From positions 1 to 24,561 of the IMG/VR virus record IMGVR_UViG_3300012954_000074: a stretch of 24,561 nucleotides of DNA. The stretch is one strand, 5' to 3'. This document shows positions 1 through 5,485 of this stretch, one piece after another (positions within the stretch are counted from its first letter, which is position 1; each line of letters starts with the position of its first letter). The position numbers and the translations under genes were made by a program. The notes beneath the pieces are model-generated. The model did not search any database. It worked only from the letters and a program-made list of their open reading frames with translations, and was not told the origin of the DNA. Source of the stretch: a virus.

Positions 1-72
1 CGGGGGTTGAATACAAAAAGAAAGAAAAAAGCCTTCAGATTCCTAGCTCTAAACCACCCAAAATCAAAAAAT

Positions 73-98
73 AGCGACCCATAATTTACCATTATGCC
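73..98 (-). repeat. 26-bp repeat, left copy (inverted relative to right copy)
   Basis: The reverse complement of this stretch matches positions 24441-24466 at 25 of 26 bases. The core is a short palindrome, CATAAT and ATTATG around GGTAA. Immediately beside it, positions 95-112 form a perfect hairpin (TGCCCA, loop AGGCCC, TGGGCA). It is most likely a copy of a dispersed genomic repeat, but with two copies in one window this remains an inference. Confidence 0.6.
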
Positions 99-170
99 CA
101 AGGCCCTGGGCACAAAGTTATGAGCAGCATTATACCACAAATCACCCTCGCAAGCAAATATACCTAGTTA

Positions 171-518
171 CTAGCTATTAATTCCGAAGACTAATTTGAT
201 CTTACTTTGAATCTTTGGAAAATATTTGTCTTCTATTTTCCCTTGTTGCTTACTTACCCTAGAAACATCAACAACTCTAACCTGCTTTAAGTTGATATGC
301 CTATCTTTGTCTAAACCATTAGTGCTAGTTGCTTTAATATTAACCACAAAGGGCCACTTCTTATGACCTGGCAATATTGGCGCAACCAATAAAGTACGAG
401 ACATAGTATTTACAAGATCAGCTTGCAGTATAACACAAGGACGCCTTTTTCTTGTTTCAGCACCTTTTGTTGGATCTAAATCAACCCAATATATATCTAA
501 CTGTTTATAATTACTCAT
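171..518 (-). CDS. MazF/PemK-family type II toxin (mRNA endoribonuclease)
   Basis: A 115-residue protein. Its N-terminus carries the family signature (DIYWVDLDPTKGAETRKRRP, residues 8-27), followed by an RTLLVAPI strand and the later KQVRVVDVSR segment, as in MazF/PemK toxins that cleave single-stranded mRNA in the cytoplasm. Length is normal for the family. The start ATG overlaps the end of the upstream antitoxin gene by 8 bases, the usual antitoxin-first arrangement with translational coupling. The toxin appears intact. It sits directly beyond the last phage gene and may stabilise the region, which is inference from the family. Confidence 0.9.
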   Translation of the reverse strand: MSNYKQLDIYWVDLDPTKGAETRKRRPCVILQADLVNTMSRTLLVAPILPGHKKWPFVVNIKATSTNGLDKDRHINLKQVRVVDVSRVSKQQGKIEDKYFPKIQSKIKLVFGINS

Positions 519-732
519 TTAAACCATCAGATAAAGTAACATCCCAATCATCTAGCTCATCTAAATAACCGCTAGCAGACTCCTCAGCATTTGCCTCTAT
601 AATAGATATTTCAAGCATTGCTTGCCTTCTATCGGCAATTAATTGATTAATATACGCACTACGATTATTCGCAGCAACACCTTCTAGAAATTCAAAGTTT
701 TTTGGTTCAATACTAAATGTAGCTCTATGCAT
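511..732 (-). CDS. antitoxin partner of the MazF/PemK-type toxin
   Basis: A 73-residue acidic protein when started at ATG 732, which has AGAGG about 9 bases upstream. A GTG at 741 would add three residues but sits almost on that ribosome-binding site. The N-terminal part (RATFSIEPKNFEFLEG, then NRSAYINQLIADRR) looks like a ribbon-helix-helix DNA-binding domain: a short strand followed by two helices. The C-terminal third is strongly acidic (ESASGYLDELDDWD), as expected for a flexible tail that neutralises the toxin. It would also repress its own promoter just upstream. The call rests on its fold-like pattern and its overlap with the toxin gene. Confidence 0.8.
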   Translation of the reverse strand: MHRATFSIEPKNFEFLEGVAANNRSAYINQLIADRRQAMLEISIIEANAEESASGYLDELDDWDVTLSDGLNE

Positions 733-753
733 CTCACACACCTCTTTACTACG

Positions 754-781
754 ATAATATCATACTTTTTTGTAATAGCAA
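754..781 (-). promoter_or_regulatory. promoter of the toxin-antitoxin pair
   Basis: On the minus strand, TTGCTA (776-781) is followed after 16 bases by TATTAT (754-759). The latter is preceded by TG plus one base, an extended -10. It lies about 22 bases upstream of the antitoxin ATG, just after the phage tape-measure gene ends. Confidence 0.6.
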
Positions 782-833
782 AATAATTACAGCAAATACA
801 CTTTAAATTTCAGATAGTAAATATTTGAGACTA

Positions 834-2282
834 TTATTGTATTTGCACAGGGCTAGTATATGCCAAAGTAGGCTGTGTGTTTCGTGCTTGATTAACTATA
901 ACTGGGCTACTTGCAGGTCTTTGCTGATCTTTTATAACAGTTGTCTGGTCAATAGTTGCAGTTAATAACTGATTAAGCACATTTGCAAAAGATGCATCTC
1001 TATCTCGTATTTGTTTGGATATTTCTATTAACTCGCCAGCGCTAGTAAAAGTTCCATCACGCTCCTGTAACTCTAATACTTGTGCATCTGTCAATGGAGC
1101 AACAGCATCAGCAAGGCCATTTACTTGATTTACAGCTCCGCTTGTGAATGAATTTCTAGCTTTAGCTGCCCTTTCTGAGGCCGTTCTCTCAAGCACACCA
1201 AGTCTTTTTAACAACTCAGTTATACCAGAGAGCAGTTCAACTACTATATTCTTAGCGCGAACAAAGCCATCTGCAATAGCATTGCCAAACTCCCTTATTT
1301 TATTTGGGTCGCTAATAAAGCTTAATAAGTTTTTGAAGCTACTCGCCAGTGTATCAACGACTGTAGCTATGGCACTGCTTATACTTTCTCTATTTTTTAC
1401 TATAAACTGAGTAAGTTTATCTACGGTAGGCCTTAAAACTGGTAGTAATTTGGCTCCTAAGCTATTGGACAATCCTGTTACAGCGCCGCCTAAGTCAGTA
1501 AGAGAGTTTCTGAATGCCGCCGCGCCTTTTGCTGCAGTTCTAGTCACTGATAGCCCCAACTCCCTAGCTCTTTTTATAAGGGCGGGTATGTCTTCTTCAG
1601 ATAAAGATATAAGCTCTGTTCCAGCTTTACCAAATAAAGCCATAGCTGTTTGTGTTTTTTTTGCCTGATCTTCCATCTTACCAAGTGCTGTAACAGCTTT
1701 AATTAAAGCTTTGTCAGGAGATAGACCTTGAAAATCCTCAAATGACAAACCTAAATCTCTAAAAGCATCTACCTGCTCTGCTGTGCCATCTTGCAATTCT
1801 CCTAAGTTCTTTTGTAAAAACTTGATTCCATTGTCTAAAGAGCTAGCTGCGACTCCCGCTCTATCCGCAGCAAATCGCAACTCTTGTAAGGCTTCTATAC
1901 CAACGCCTAGCTTCAAAGACGTTTTTTCAACCTCATCAGCTCTCTTAGAATATCTATCTGCAAATAAACCAATTGCAGCAGCTGCGCCAATACCAAAAAA
2001 TGATATATTTCTAAGCGACCTCTTAAAGCCACCACCTAACTTACCAAGTCTACTGCCAATTTTGCGTAGGCCACGCTTCATTTTATCAAAAGCTACCTTT
2101 GCAGAATCAGCCACGGCAGCAAAGCTACGCTTAAAACGTTGCCTTATATTCCTACCTGTTTTACCAGCATCTTGCCCTAATTTCTTAAAGTTGTTGCCTA
2201 ACCTTTTTACAGAATCAGCAGACTTGCTAATCTCCTTAGTTAGTTTGTCCCTTAATGTAAGAGTGGCTTTAATGCTAAACAT
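834..2282 (-). CDS. phage tail tape measure protein (short)
   Basis: A 482-residue, lysine- and alanine-rich protein with a basic helical N-terminus and a hydrophobic Gly/Ala segment near residues 95-107 (FFGIGAAAAIGLFA). The following helical region (SLKLGVGIEALQELRFAADR) is typical of tape measure proteins that set tail length and thread through the tube. Family members are often 600-1000 residues or more, so the predicted tail is short, around 70 nm by the usual 0.15 nm per residue rule. It follows the tail assembly chaperone, whose frameshift extension ends 8 bases inside this gene. It is the last phage gene present. Mu-type phages continue here with DNA circularisation, baseplate and fibre genes, all absent. 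Confidence 0.85.
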   Translation of the reverse strand: MFSIKATLTLRDKLTKEISKSADSVKRLGNNFKKLGQDAGKTGRNIRQRFKRSFAAVADSAKVAFDKMKRGLRKIGSRLGKLGGGFKRSLRNISFFGIGAAAAIGLFADRYSKRADEVEKTSLKLGVGIEALQELRFAADRAGVAASSLDNGIKFLQKNLGELQDGTAEQVDAFRDLGLSFEDFQGLSPDKALIKAVTALGKMEDQAKKTQTAMALFGKAGTELISLSEEDIPALIKRARELGLSVTRTAAKGAAAFRNSLTDLGGAVTGLSNSLGAKLLPVLRPTVDKLTQFIVKNRESISSAIATVVDTLASSFKNLLSFISDPNKIREFGNAIADGFVRAKNIVVELLSGITELLKRLGVLERTASERAAKARNSFTSGAVNQVNGLADAVAPLTDAQVLELQERDGTFTSAGELIEISKQIRDRDASFANVLNQLLTATIDQTTVIKDQQRPASSPVIVNQARNTQPTLAYTSPVQIQ

Positions 2283-2424
2283 TGTGTTTTTTTAGCTCTA
2301 TATATTTTTCGCAATATTTAATTAGTAATGACAATTCCATATCAAAAAATGATTGTATAGGAATTGCTAGGCTTATAGATATAGTACAGACTAAATCATC
2401 TGTTATTCCTACAAGCCCTCTGTA
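2275..2424 (-). CDS. -1 frameshift extension of the tail assembly chaperone
   Basis: No start codon belongs to this frame. It lies exactly one base back from the chaperone frame, opens before the chaperone stop codon, and stays open for 49 codons until it overlaps the tape measure start by 8 bases. A slip on the run GTT TTT A (about 2424-2430) would give a fusion of about 138 residues, joining ..AMSVF to YRGLVGITDD.. . Tail chaperones made as short and long forms by -1 frameshift are established for P2, lambda and Mu-like phages. The seven-base slip site is not the canonical X XXY YYZ type, so a single-tRNA slip on TTT is the likely route (inference). Confidence 0.75.
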   Translation of the reverse strand, partial: YRGLVGITDDLVCTISISLAIPIQSFFDMELSLLIKYCEKYIELKKHNV

Positions 2425-2690
2425 AAAACAGACATAGCCTTGTCTAGCTTACCAACATCTTGTAAGCTAAGTTGGTCTAAATGGCTATCTAAGATTGGCA
2501 CGTCAGAATAACCGACATACTTACAGCAAATTTTTATAAATTTGTCCGTTGTCTCAAAAGCACTCATATTAGAAAAATCTAATTTCCTGATTTGCCCATA
2601 AGTAGGCTCCTCAATTTCTATTGCTTTTACCTCTTTTGGCTTATCGTCAATATGTATTGTGATTGGCTTTTGTAAATCTACTACTTTCAT
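2409..2690 (-). CDS. phage tail assembly chaperone (Mu gp41 / P2 gpE type)
   Basis: A 93-residue protein between the tail tube and tape measure genes, the canonical place for the chaperone. The N-terminus (VDLQKPITIHIDDKPKEVKA) followed by IEIEEPTYGQIRKLD matches the E/41/14 tail chaperone pattern, in which a beta segment is followed by a conserved E-P motif. The family binds the tape measure protein while the tube polymerises around it and is absent from the finished virion. The start codon overlaps the stop of the upstream Rha-like gene (TAATG). The downstream reading frame extends it by -1 frameshift. Confidence 0.8.
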   Translation of the reverse strand: MKVVDLQKPITIHIDDKPKEVKAIEIEEPTYGQIRKLDFSNMSAFETTDKFIKICCKYVGYSDVPILDSHLDQLSLQDVGKLDKAMSVFTEGL

Positions 2691-3415
2691 TATGCTACCT
2701 TTAAATTACTCCATTTTTCTTGAAACGAACGCAAGCCTTTTGGTGTTACGTAAGTCTGCGCATATTCTTTCTCGTCTATATGTACTACCTTTACCTCAAA
2801 CAAGCCTTGCTGCCTGTATTTAGCATATGGAACTAGCTTTTTACCTTCATAAAATAAGTAACCACTTTGCTTTAGCCAGCTAATAAACTTATTTGGCGTC
2901 TCGCATATAGCCCTGCCAGCATTACGCAAGTTGTATAGCCCATCTTTATTGGCACAAGCATCGTAAAACTCAACCTTTGGCTTATCTTGCTCTATTTTAG
3001 TTTCTAGCTTCTTTACCTTCTCGCCTTGTATAAGCAATGCTTGCTGCACTATCTCATCTGGTGATAGTTGTGGAGCTGGAGTATTTTTTAACTCCGCCTC
3101 TATTTTGTTAAAGGCTTCAATGTATTTTTCTTTCCATATTGCTGCCTTTTTACCAGTAAAACCCATCACTAAAAATGAAAAGCCATCTCGAGTGATATTG
3201 TAGCATTTACTCTCACGGTTAGATTTATCTAAATATGAGGTGGGCTCAAAATTGAGCTCACTAAATTCTGGTGTACACTCTATATTTTCAACATCTCTTA
3301 TAATATTCTTATGCTGCTTCCCAAAATTATCAGCAATATCTAAACTACTAACAAATACCTTGCCGTCTTTGTTATTTAAAACTGGCGCTTCGTTCTTTCT
3401 ACTTAATCCTAACAT
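2690..3415 (-). CDS. Rha-family phage regulator with C-terminal antirepressor-like domain
   Basis: A 241-residue protein. Residues 15-110 fit the pRha domain: VFVSSLDIADNFGKQHKNII, then YNITRDGFSFLVMGFTGKKA and IEAFNKIEAEL. Residues about 120-240 resemble the KilAC/antirepressor domain, with a coiled segment near VKKLETKIEQ and a winged-helix-like part (SWLKQSGYLFYEGKKLVPY). Proteins with this plan are normally early regulators or antirepressors. Here it sits inside the late tail operon, one base after the preceding gene and overlapping the tail chaperone start (TAATG). Its domains look intact. A role in late control or superinfection is possible but not shown by the sequence. Confidence 0.8.
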   Translation of the reverse strand: MLGLSRKNEAPVLNNKDGKVFVSSLDIADNFGKQHKNIIRDVENIECTPEFSELNFEPTSYLDKSNRESKCYNITRDGFSFLVMGFTGKKAAIWKEKYIEAFNKIEAELKNTPAPQLSPDEIVQQALLIQGEKVKKLETKIEQDKPKVEFYDACANKDGLYNLRNAGRAICETPNKFISWLKQSGYLFYEGKKLVPYAKYRQQGLFEVKVVHIDEKEYAQTYVTPKGLRSFQEKWSNLKVA

Positions 3416-3416
3416 C

Positions 3417-3758
3417 TTACACCCCCATTGCTTGTTGTTGGTTTAACTGCTGTTGTAAAACTATCATAGCTCTTACTTGAGCAGCTTTTAGCATCTCAAC
3501 AAAGCTTTCAAACTTACTTAACTGCTCGCCTACACATTCAGCGATTTGAACAAAAGCATTTAGTGTACCCTCGTCAAATTGTTTATCTGCAAAATGTTCT
3601 GAGCTTTTACATAATAAAGCAAAGGCCGACCTACGCACCACAGCTGCGTCCTCGCCTATTAAGTTGTCCACAAACTTACTTTCTAGCTCGTGTAAGTTAT
3701 CAGCCACCGCTTCAAACTTTAAATCGTTAGTGTTTTCTGTTATTGTGTTTTTAGACAT
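3417..3758 (-). CDS. unrecognised 113-residue helical protein, first gene of the tail-chaperone operon
   Basis: Function not recognised. It is mostly alpha-helical, with a Gln-rich C-terminus (VLQQQLNQQQAMGV) and no cysteine pair, membrane segment or signal peptide. ACTAGGAG lies about 10 bases upstream of the ATG, giving a good ribosome-binding site. It heads a run with the Rha-like, tail chaperone and tape measure genes, with gaps or overlaps of a few bases. It has its own upstream region facing a divergent plus-strand cassette. Mu-type phages lack a gene here, so it could have entered together with the Rha-like regulator. Confidence 0.7.
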   Translation of the reverse strand: MSKNTITENTNDLKFEAVADNLHELESKFVDNLIGEDAAVVRRSAFALLCKSSEHFADKQFDEGTLNAFVQIAECVGEQLSKFESFVEMLKAAQVRAMIVLQQQLNQQQAMGV

Positions 3759-3790
3759 GATTATTACTCCTAGTAATGGTTATGGTTAGA

Positions 3791-3820
3791 GCCTTGGGAG
3801 TGCGTCACCACTTCCTTGGC
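3791..3820. other. imperfect hairpin in the leader of the 3417-3758 gene
   Basis: Arms GCC + GGGAGTG and CACTTCC + GGC pair with one G-T and a 2x2 internal mismatch around a loop of about six bases. No T-run follows on either strand, so it is not a simple terminator. It lies in the leader between the candidate minus-strand promoter and the 3758 start, where it could affect translation or processing. Confidence 0.35.
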
Positions 3821-3831
3821 TTGTTACACTC

Positions 3832-3867
3832 ACACTAAAATAAATATTATCATGTGTCAAATATTAT
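3832..3867 (-). promoter_or_regulatory. candidate promoter and operator between divergent units
   Basis: On the minus strand a perfect TTGACA (3855-3860) is followed after 17 bases by a weak TAGTGT. The same stretch holds a 9-base direct repeat AAATATTAT at 3842-3850 and 3859-3867, start-to-start 17 bases apart. Tandem repeats are how RHH repressors often bind, and an RHH gene starts 50 bases away on the plus strand, so this may be its operator. Both roles are inference. Confidence 0.4.
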
Positions 3868-3919
3868 TTTGACCGTAATAAGATTTGATTATCTTTCTGT
3901 AGTATGTTATTTTAAAAGA

Positions 3920-4075
3920 ATGACACAGCAACAAGAACAAGTAAGAATTAATTTATTGTTGGATAAAACAGATGTTGATTTGATTAATAAATGGCGTTCA
4001 GAACAAAAGGACTTTCCCAATCGCTCCGAAGCTATTCGTCGATTATTAGCCTTGGGGCTAAAAAAGAGCGATTGA
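3920..4075 (+). CDS. small ribbon-helix-helix DNA-binding protein
   Basis: A 51-residue protein that fits the RHH/CopG-Arc pattern over its full length: a beta strand (QVRINLLLD), helix A (TDVDLINKWRSEQ) and helix B with the conserved N-R-S-E-A-I-R-R-L-L motif. Such dimeric proteins are usually repressors. The reading frame can be extended to a GTG at 3854, but the ATG at 3920 starts exactly at the conserved domain and is preferred. No Shine-Dalgarno is visible. A promoter-like pair (TTGATT 3885-3890, TATTTT 3908-3913) would put the transcript start almost at the ATG, so the mRNA may be leaderless. It runs opposite to the surrounding tail genes and precedes a secreted-protein gene. Confidence 0.7.
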   Translation: MTQQQEQVRINLLLDKTDVDLINKWRSEQKDFPNRSEAIRRLLALGLKKSD

Positions 4076-4128
4076 CTGAAGAAATTTTAGGTTGTAACTC
4101 TGAATCCTTACAACCAAATTGTTCAATT

Positions 4129-4779
4129 ATGAAAACTTTATTTATTGTAGCTCTCGTCTCTGTTGTGCTTATGTTTGATTCTTCCTCTGCAGAGCCGCTT
4201 AAAGAGAAAACAATAAGCACAGGTGAGACAGGATACAGCAGAGAAACTTTAGAAAACCTAGAGAAACTATCATTTGCTGATTTTATGATGGCAAAAAAGA
4301 AAGATTTTAAAGGTTGTGATGAGTCCGCTAATGAGATGCGATTATGCCTTAAGCTGCTAAATGATAAGGTAAAGATTTACCAGAATTTAAAAAGCGTCAA
4401 GCTTACTAAGAGTGACAGCGCTAGATTAAAACAATATAAAAGCAAAATAATTAAATCTCAGGTCATGGGTTTCCCCATAATTAGAGATCAGCTTGGGCCA
4501 GCACTTAGAAAAATGCTTTGGGATTTTGATGGTACTGCTTCTACAAACGGCAATAGCTTTACCAACCTTACAATTATAGCTCCTGACTTTGCTGCAAACA
4601 GAAATGTAAAGCAGTTCCACGAATCCATTATGCCATCTCTTGAGCAGGCCCGTATAAAAAAAGTTATATACAAGTGGTTTAAATATGATGAGGAGCCTAA
4701 TACATTTAAGTTGAAGCCTCTTAAAGACTCTGACTTAGCTACATTTGATCAATACGGAAGGTATGTAAAGGTTGACTAG
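4129..4779 (+). CDS. unrecognised secreted or periplasmic protein of 216 residues (phage cargo gene)
   Basis: Function not recognised. The frame is open from 3991, but the ATG at 4129 begins a clear signal peptide: MKTLF, a hydrophobic core IVALVSVVLMF, then SSSA before EPLKEK as a likely signal peptidase I site. The mature part is lysine-rich and hydrophilic, with a cysteine pair spaced about 13 residues apart (KGCDES, LRLCLKL). The stretch LWDFDGTAST resembles a HAD phosphatase motif I but lies mid-protein and lacks the other motifs. It sits on the plus strand within a minus-strand tail module, the hallmark of a phage 'moron' whose product changes the lysogen's envelope (inference). Confidence 0.6.
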   Translation: MKTLFIVALVSVVLMFDSSSAEPLKEKTISTGETGYSRETLENLEKLSFADFMMAKKKDFKGCDESANEMRLCLKLLNDKVKIYQNLKSVKLTKSDSARLKQYKSKIIKSQVMGFPIIRDQLGPALRKMLWDFDGTASTNGNSFTNLTIIAPDFAANRNVKQFHESIMPSLEQARIKKVIYKWFKYDEEPNTFKLKPLKDSDLATFDQYGRYVKVD

Positions 4780-4846
4780 CCACTCAGAAGCTATACGCAG
4801 ACTAGTTGCTATTACTTTAAAAGAGCAAAATTATGATACTCTTTGA
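4772..4846 (+). pseudogene. leftover 3' end of a second ribbon-helix-helix gene
   Basis: Directly after the secreted-protein gene, one plus-strand frame reads SHSEAIRRLVAITLKEQ and ends at TGA 4844-4846. This matches helix B of the RHH protein at 3920-4075 (NRSEAIRRLLALGLKK) but is diverged at the DNA level. No start codon or N-terminal half is present, and the fragment runs 16 bases into the 3' end of the converging tail tube gene. It looks like the stump of an older RHH gene whose 5' part was replaced when the 3920-4779 cassette arrived. Confidence 0.65.
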
Positions 4847-5187
4847 TAATCTCTAGCCTTAATCTCTAGGCTTGTAGTGCCCTCTCCAGTGCTTAAAGCG
4901 CCTGGTATAACCCATGCATCAAAAAACGCTATAACACTACCATCAAACAGCTTTAACTGGATATTTGGGCAATCCAACTCCTGTATTTGATCAATATTTA
5001 GTGTGCTATCCTCTAAATATACTGGCACTGTTACACTTACACTTTTGCGCACTGCTGTATAACCTTTGCCAAAAGGTGCGTCAGTGTATTCTCGTTTTGT
5101 TAAATCAAATTCTGCATCACCTGCAATACAGATTGCTACATCATTTATAATTAGCTCTACTGGGCCTGACTTTTGTACATTAGCCAT
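4831..5187 (-). CDS. phage tail tube protein (Mu gpM type)
   Basis: A 118-residue protein immediately after the tail sheath region. It matches the small beta-rich tail tube family of contractile tails: SGPVELIINDVAICIAGDAE near the N-terminus, a YTAVRKSVSVTVPVYLEDS strand, and a C-terminal TSLEIKARDY segment. Stacked hexamers would form the inner tube inside the sheath. The ATG has AGGAGAAC at a proper distance. A terminator hairpin lies just upstream, between the small membrane protein gene and this gene, so transcription must read through it or start between. Confidence 0.8.
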   Translation of the reverse strand: MANVQKSGPVELIINDVAICIAGDAEFDLTKREYTDAPFGKGYTAVRKSVSVTVPVYLEDSTLNIDQIQELDCPNIQLKLFDGSVIAFFDAWVIPGALSTGEGTTSLEIKARDYQRVS

Positions 5188-5210
5188 TTTTTGTTCTCCT
5201 GTTTTGTGAA

Positions 5211-5238
5211 ATAAAAAAGGCCGCCAAAAGGCAGCCTT
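5211..5238 (-). terminator. Rho-independent terminator upstream of the tail tube gene
   Basis: On the minus strand AAGGCTGCC, a TTTT loop and GGCGGCCTT form a 9-bp stem with one G-T, followed by TTTTA. It ends the small membrane-protein gene and lies 23 bases before the tube start. Confidence 0.75.
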
Positions 5239-5265
5239 AATGGTTGATTATATGTTGTGGGGCTT

Positions 5266-5424
5266 TTAAAACGCCGATATAATTGCAGCCACGCCAGTGA
5301 GTAGTAGGTAACACATTAGGCCAAACCCAAGGCACCTACTAACCAAGCCAAAATCCTTACTAGATAAGTCTTTCTTTAACTCGCGATAAGCTTGCATAAA
5401 CTCTTTAATTACGTTAATATCCAT
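5266..5424 (-). CDS. 52-residue membrane miniprotein (hairpin-linked, copy 1)
   Basis: A charged, helical N-terminus (MDINVIKEFMQAYRELKKDL) is followed by one hydrophobic stretch, roughly residues 33-50 (GFGLMCYLLLTGVAAIIS), ending at the C-terminus. It is most simply a single-pass inner-membrane protein. AGAAG lies about 7 bases before the ATG. It sits between sheath and tube genes, where Mu-type phages have nothing, and is followed by its own terminator. A very similar plan (polar N-terminus, C-terminal hydrophobic helix, same hairpin upstream) recurs at 20775-20945. A holin-like or exclusion role is conceivable, but no family is recognised. Confidence 0.6.
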   Translation of the reverse strand: MDINVIKEFMQAYRELKKDLSSKDFGLVSRCLGFGLMCYLLLTGVAAIISAF

Positions 5425-5437
5425 ATATAACTTCTTT

Positions 5438-5478
5438 AAACCCCGCTAGGCTTGCAGGCCTATTATGCGGGGTTTTTT
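5438..5478. other. nested hairpin element, copy 1
   Basis: Outer stem AAACCCCGC / GCGGGGTTT and inner stem AGGC / GCCT around the loop TTGCAG. Six Ts follow on the plus strand, but only TTT on the minus strand. It lies between the sheath stop codon and the small membrane-protein gene. It could be a weak terminator for the sheath transcript or a leader element of the small gene. The same architecture occurs at 20963-21006. Confidence 0.6.
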
Positions 5479-5485
5479 ATTCGCT

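Noticed and set aside
73-98. Resemblance of the 26-base repeat to a XerCD dif site
   Set aside because: The CATAA and TTATG arms are separated by seven bases rather than six and the outer arm bases do not fit, so it is reported only as a repeat.
1783-2295. 170-codon plus-strand frame inside the tape measure gene
   Set aside because: It is antisense to a well-supported gene and has no family features; its composition reflects the opposite strand.
3854-3919. GTG start extending the RHH protein by 22 residues
   Set aside because: The added residues are hydrophobic and outside the RHH domain, and they overlap the presumed promoter.
4485-4560. HAD phosphatase motif (DFDGT) in the secreted protein
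   Set aside because: It lies mid-protein and motifs II-IV are not seen, so no enzymatic call is made.
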